Shown here: positions 29,808 to 30,443 of the stretch, in pieces
How the letters are laid out: the number at the start of each line of letters is the position of its first letter
Numbering within the stretch: position 1 is the first letter of the stretch
DNA from: a virus
Direction: 5' to 3' (one strand)
DNA: 30,443 nt
Virus record (IMG/VR): IMGVR_UViG_3300020418_000025
Span: 1 to 30,443 of that record
Position numbers and translations under genes: made by a program
The notes under the pieces: generated by a model
Seen by the model: only the letters and a program-made list of their open reading frames with translations
What the model was told of the DNA's origin: nothing
The model's database searches: none

Positions 29808-30443
29808 CTTGTGTTACATCCATTCTGAAAGATCCTAGTCGCCAGTTAGTTCCACCCGTAGATGTCGAAATACGAATAATAGCTTGACGACTACGAGCAC
29901 GTGTTCTTATAAATTGTGTTGTCGGTGTTACAAAAAATGGTCCCTTTTCTCTAATCTCTCCGTTTGGAAAGTTTTTAAGTTTCATATTTAAAGTAACACG
30001 ACCACCATCATTTATTGTAAAGTCTGGAACGATTCTATCCAAATACATAATACTATCTCCTGGTCCATACGATGGTGGAGTTGTATCAAACTCTGATGAC
30101 TCAAGGAAAGCTTCTTGCTTTTGACCATCAGCTGTATAAATACCTTCGGGTTCGTTTGTATATAAATAGTTATCGCCGTCAGCTTCTTGACCAGTTGTTA
30201 TCACGTTTTGAAATACTTCTTTATCTTCCCATGTTGTAAATATAGTTGTACCAAATGTCCAATAGTTTTCAACAGGATTATAACTTACATATCGATCTAC
30301 CTCTGTTGCGTTTTTACTTGGATACAACCATGTTACTTCTCTGAACTCTTGGTTTGTACCAGCATACACTTTTTCTTTTTGATCAAAGTTAAAATCATTA
30401 TAAACATAACGACGAACTGTACACGGTAAAGCTTTGACAGCAC
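29794..30443 (-). CDS. structural protein, C-terminal part only (5' end beyond window)
   Basis: The frame is open to the right edge of the window, so only the last ~216 residues are visible; a GTG at 30369 is internal and not the real start. The fragment is beta-rich with many Tyr, Trp and Thr (RYVSYNPVENYWTFGTTIF) and ends RTRARSRQAIIRISTS, WRLGSFRMDVTQDGKR. This ending, with R-x-RQ-x-x-x-RI and WR-x-G-x-x-R-x-D-x-x-x-DG-R, is typical of large beta-structured neck or tail proteins of marine podoviruses, possibly tail-tubular in function. It is the first gene seen of the minus-strand structural operon. Confidence 0.75.
   Translation of the reverse strand, partial: AVKALPCTVRRYVYNDFNFDQKEKVYAGTNQEFREVTWLYPSKNATEVDRYVSYNPVENYWTFGTTIFTTWEDKEVFQNVITTGQEADGDNYLYTNEPEGIYTADGQKQEAFLESSEFDTTPPSYGPGDSIMYLDRIVPDFTINDGGRVTLNMKLKNFPNGEIREKGPFFVTPTTQFIRTRARSRQAIIRISTSTGGTNWRLGSFRMDVTQDGKR

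Noticed and set aside
1-30443. tRNA genes, CRISPR arrays, insertion sequences, integrase or attachment sites
   Set aside because: No cloverleaf with a T-loop consensus, no regular repeat-spacer array, and no transposase or integrase motif was seen; the genome appears lytic in this window.

Overview
The window is a stretch of a lytic, podovirus-like phage genome, most probably from a phage of marine bacteria. The replication genes are T7-like (primase-helicase, family A polymerase, gp2.5-like ssDNA-binding protein, endonuclease I, DUF3310 protein). They sit with a B12-dependent ribonucleotide reductase, a 2OG-Fe(II) oxygenase and glycan-related genes, and with structural genes of the kind seen in pelagiphages and HMO-2011-type phages. 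I see no phage RNA polymerase here. A consensus-like sigma-70 promoter precedes the replication operon, which suggests use of the host polymerase. The host assignment (alphaproteobacteria such as SAR11, SAR116 or Roseobacter) is inference from gene content, low GC and the presence of pqqA.

Layout. Positions 1-1511 (+) hold a chain of nine tiny, overlapping early genes, the first cut by the window edge. Positions 1512-1738 hold degenerate ~20-bp repeats and a sigma-70-type promoter. Positions 1739-8404 (+) hold replication and recombination: primase-helicase, DNA polymerase, SSB, a Cas4/RecB-like Fe-S nuclease, endonuclease I, DUF3310 and small genes. Positions 8401-11635 (+) hold metabolism: class II RNR, 2OG oxygenase, mannose-isomerase-type cupin and a cytidylyltransferase-like enzyme.

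The plus operon meets an oppositely oriented operon at about 11636-11712, where there is a 12-bp-stem hairpin. Everything to the right is on the minus strand. Read in the direction of transcription (right to left) it holds: a structural protein cut by the window edge, a basic 103-aa protein, a fibre-like 139-aa protein, a 670-aa structural protein, a GNAT-like protein, an 872-aa proline/glutamine-rich structural protein, a giant 2545-aa protein with two HExxH zincin motifs, three glycosyltransferase-type genes (one fused to a DUF115/MptE-like domain), a small protein, a 3TM holin, a 24-codon pqqA-like gene, a secreted Cys-containing protein and two tiny basic ORFs.

The most striking observation is the pqqA-like gene at 12199-12273. 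It encodes what looks like an intact precursor peptide of the cofactor pyrroloquinoline quinone, with the Glu15 and Tyr19 that PqqE crosslinks, placed directly after the holin gene. No other pqq gene is visible, so the phage would be supplying substrate peptide to host enzymes. There is no stretch over 300 bases without a gene.
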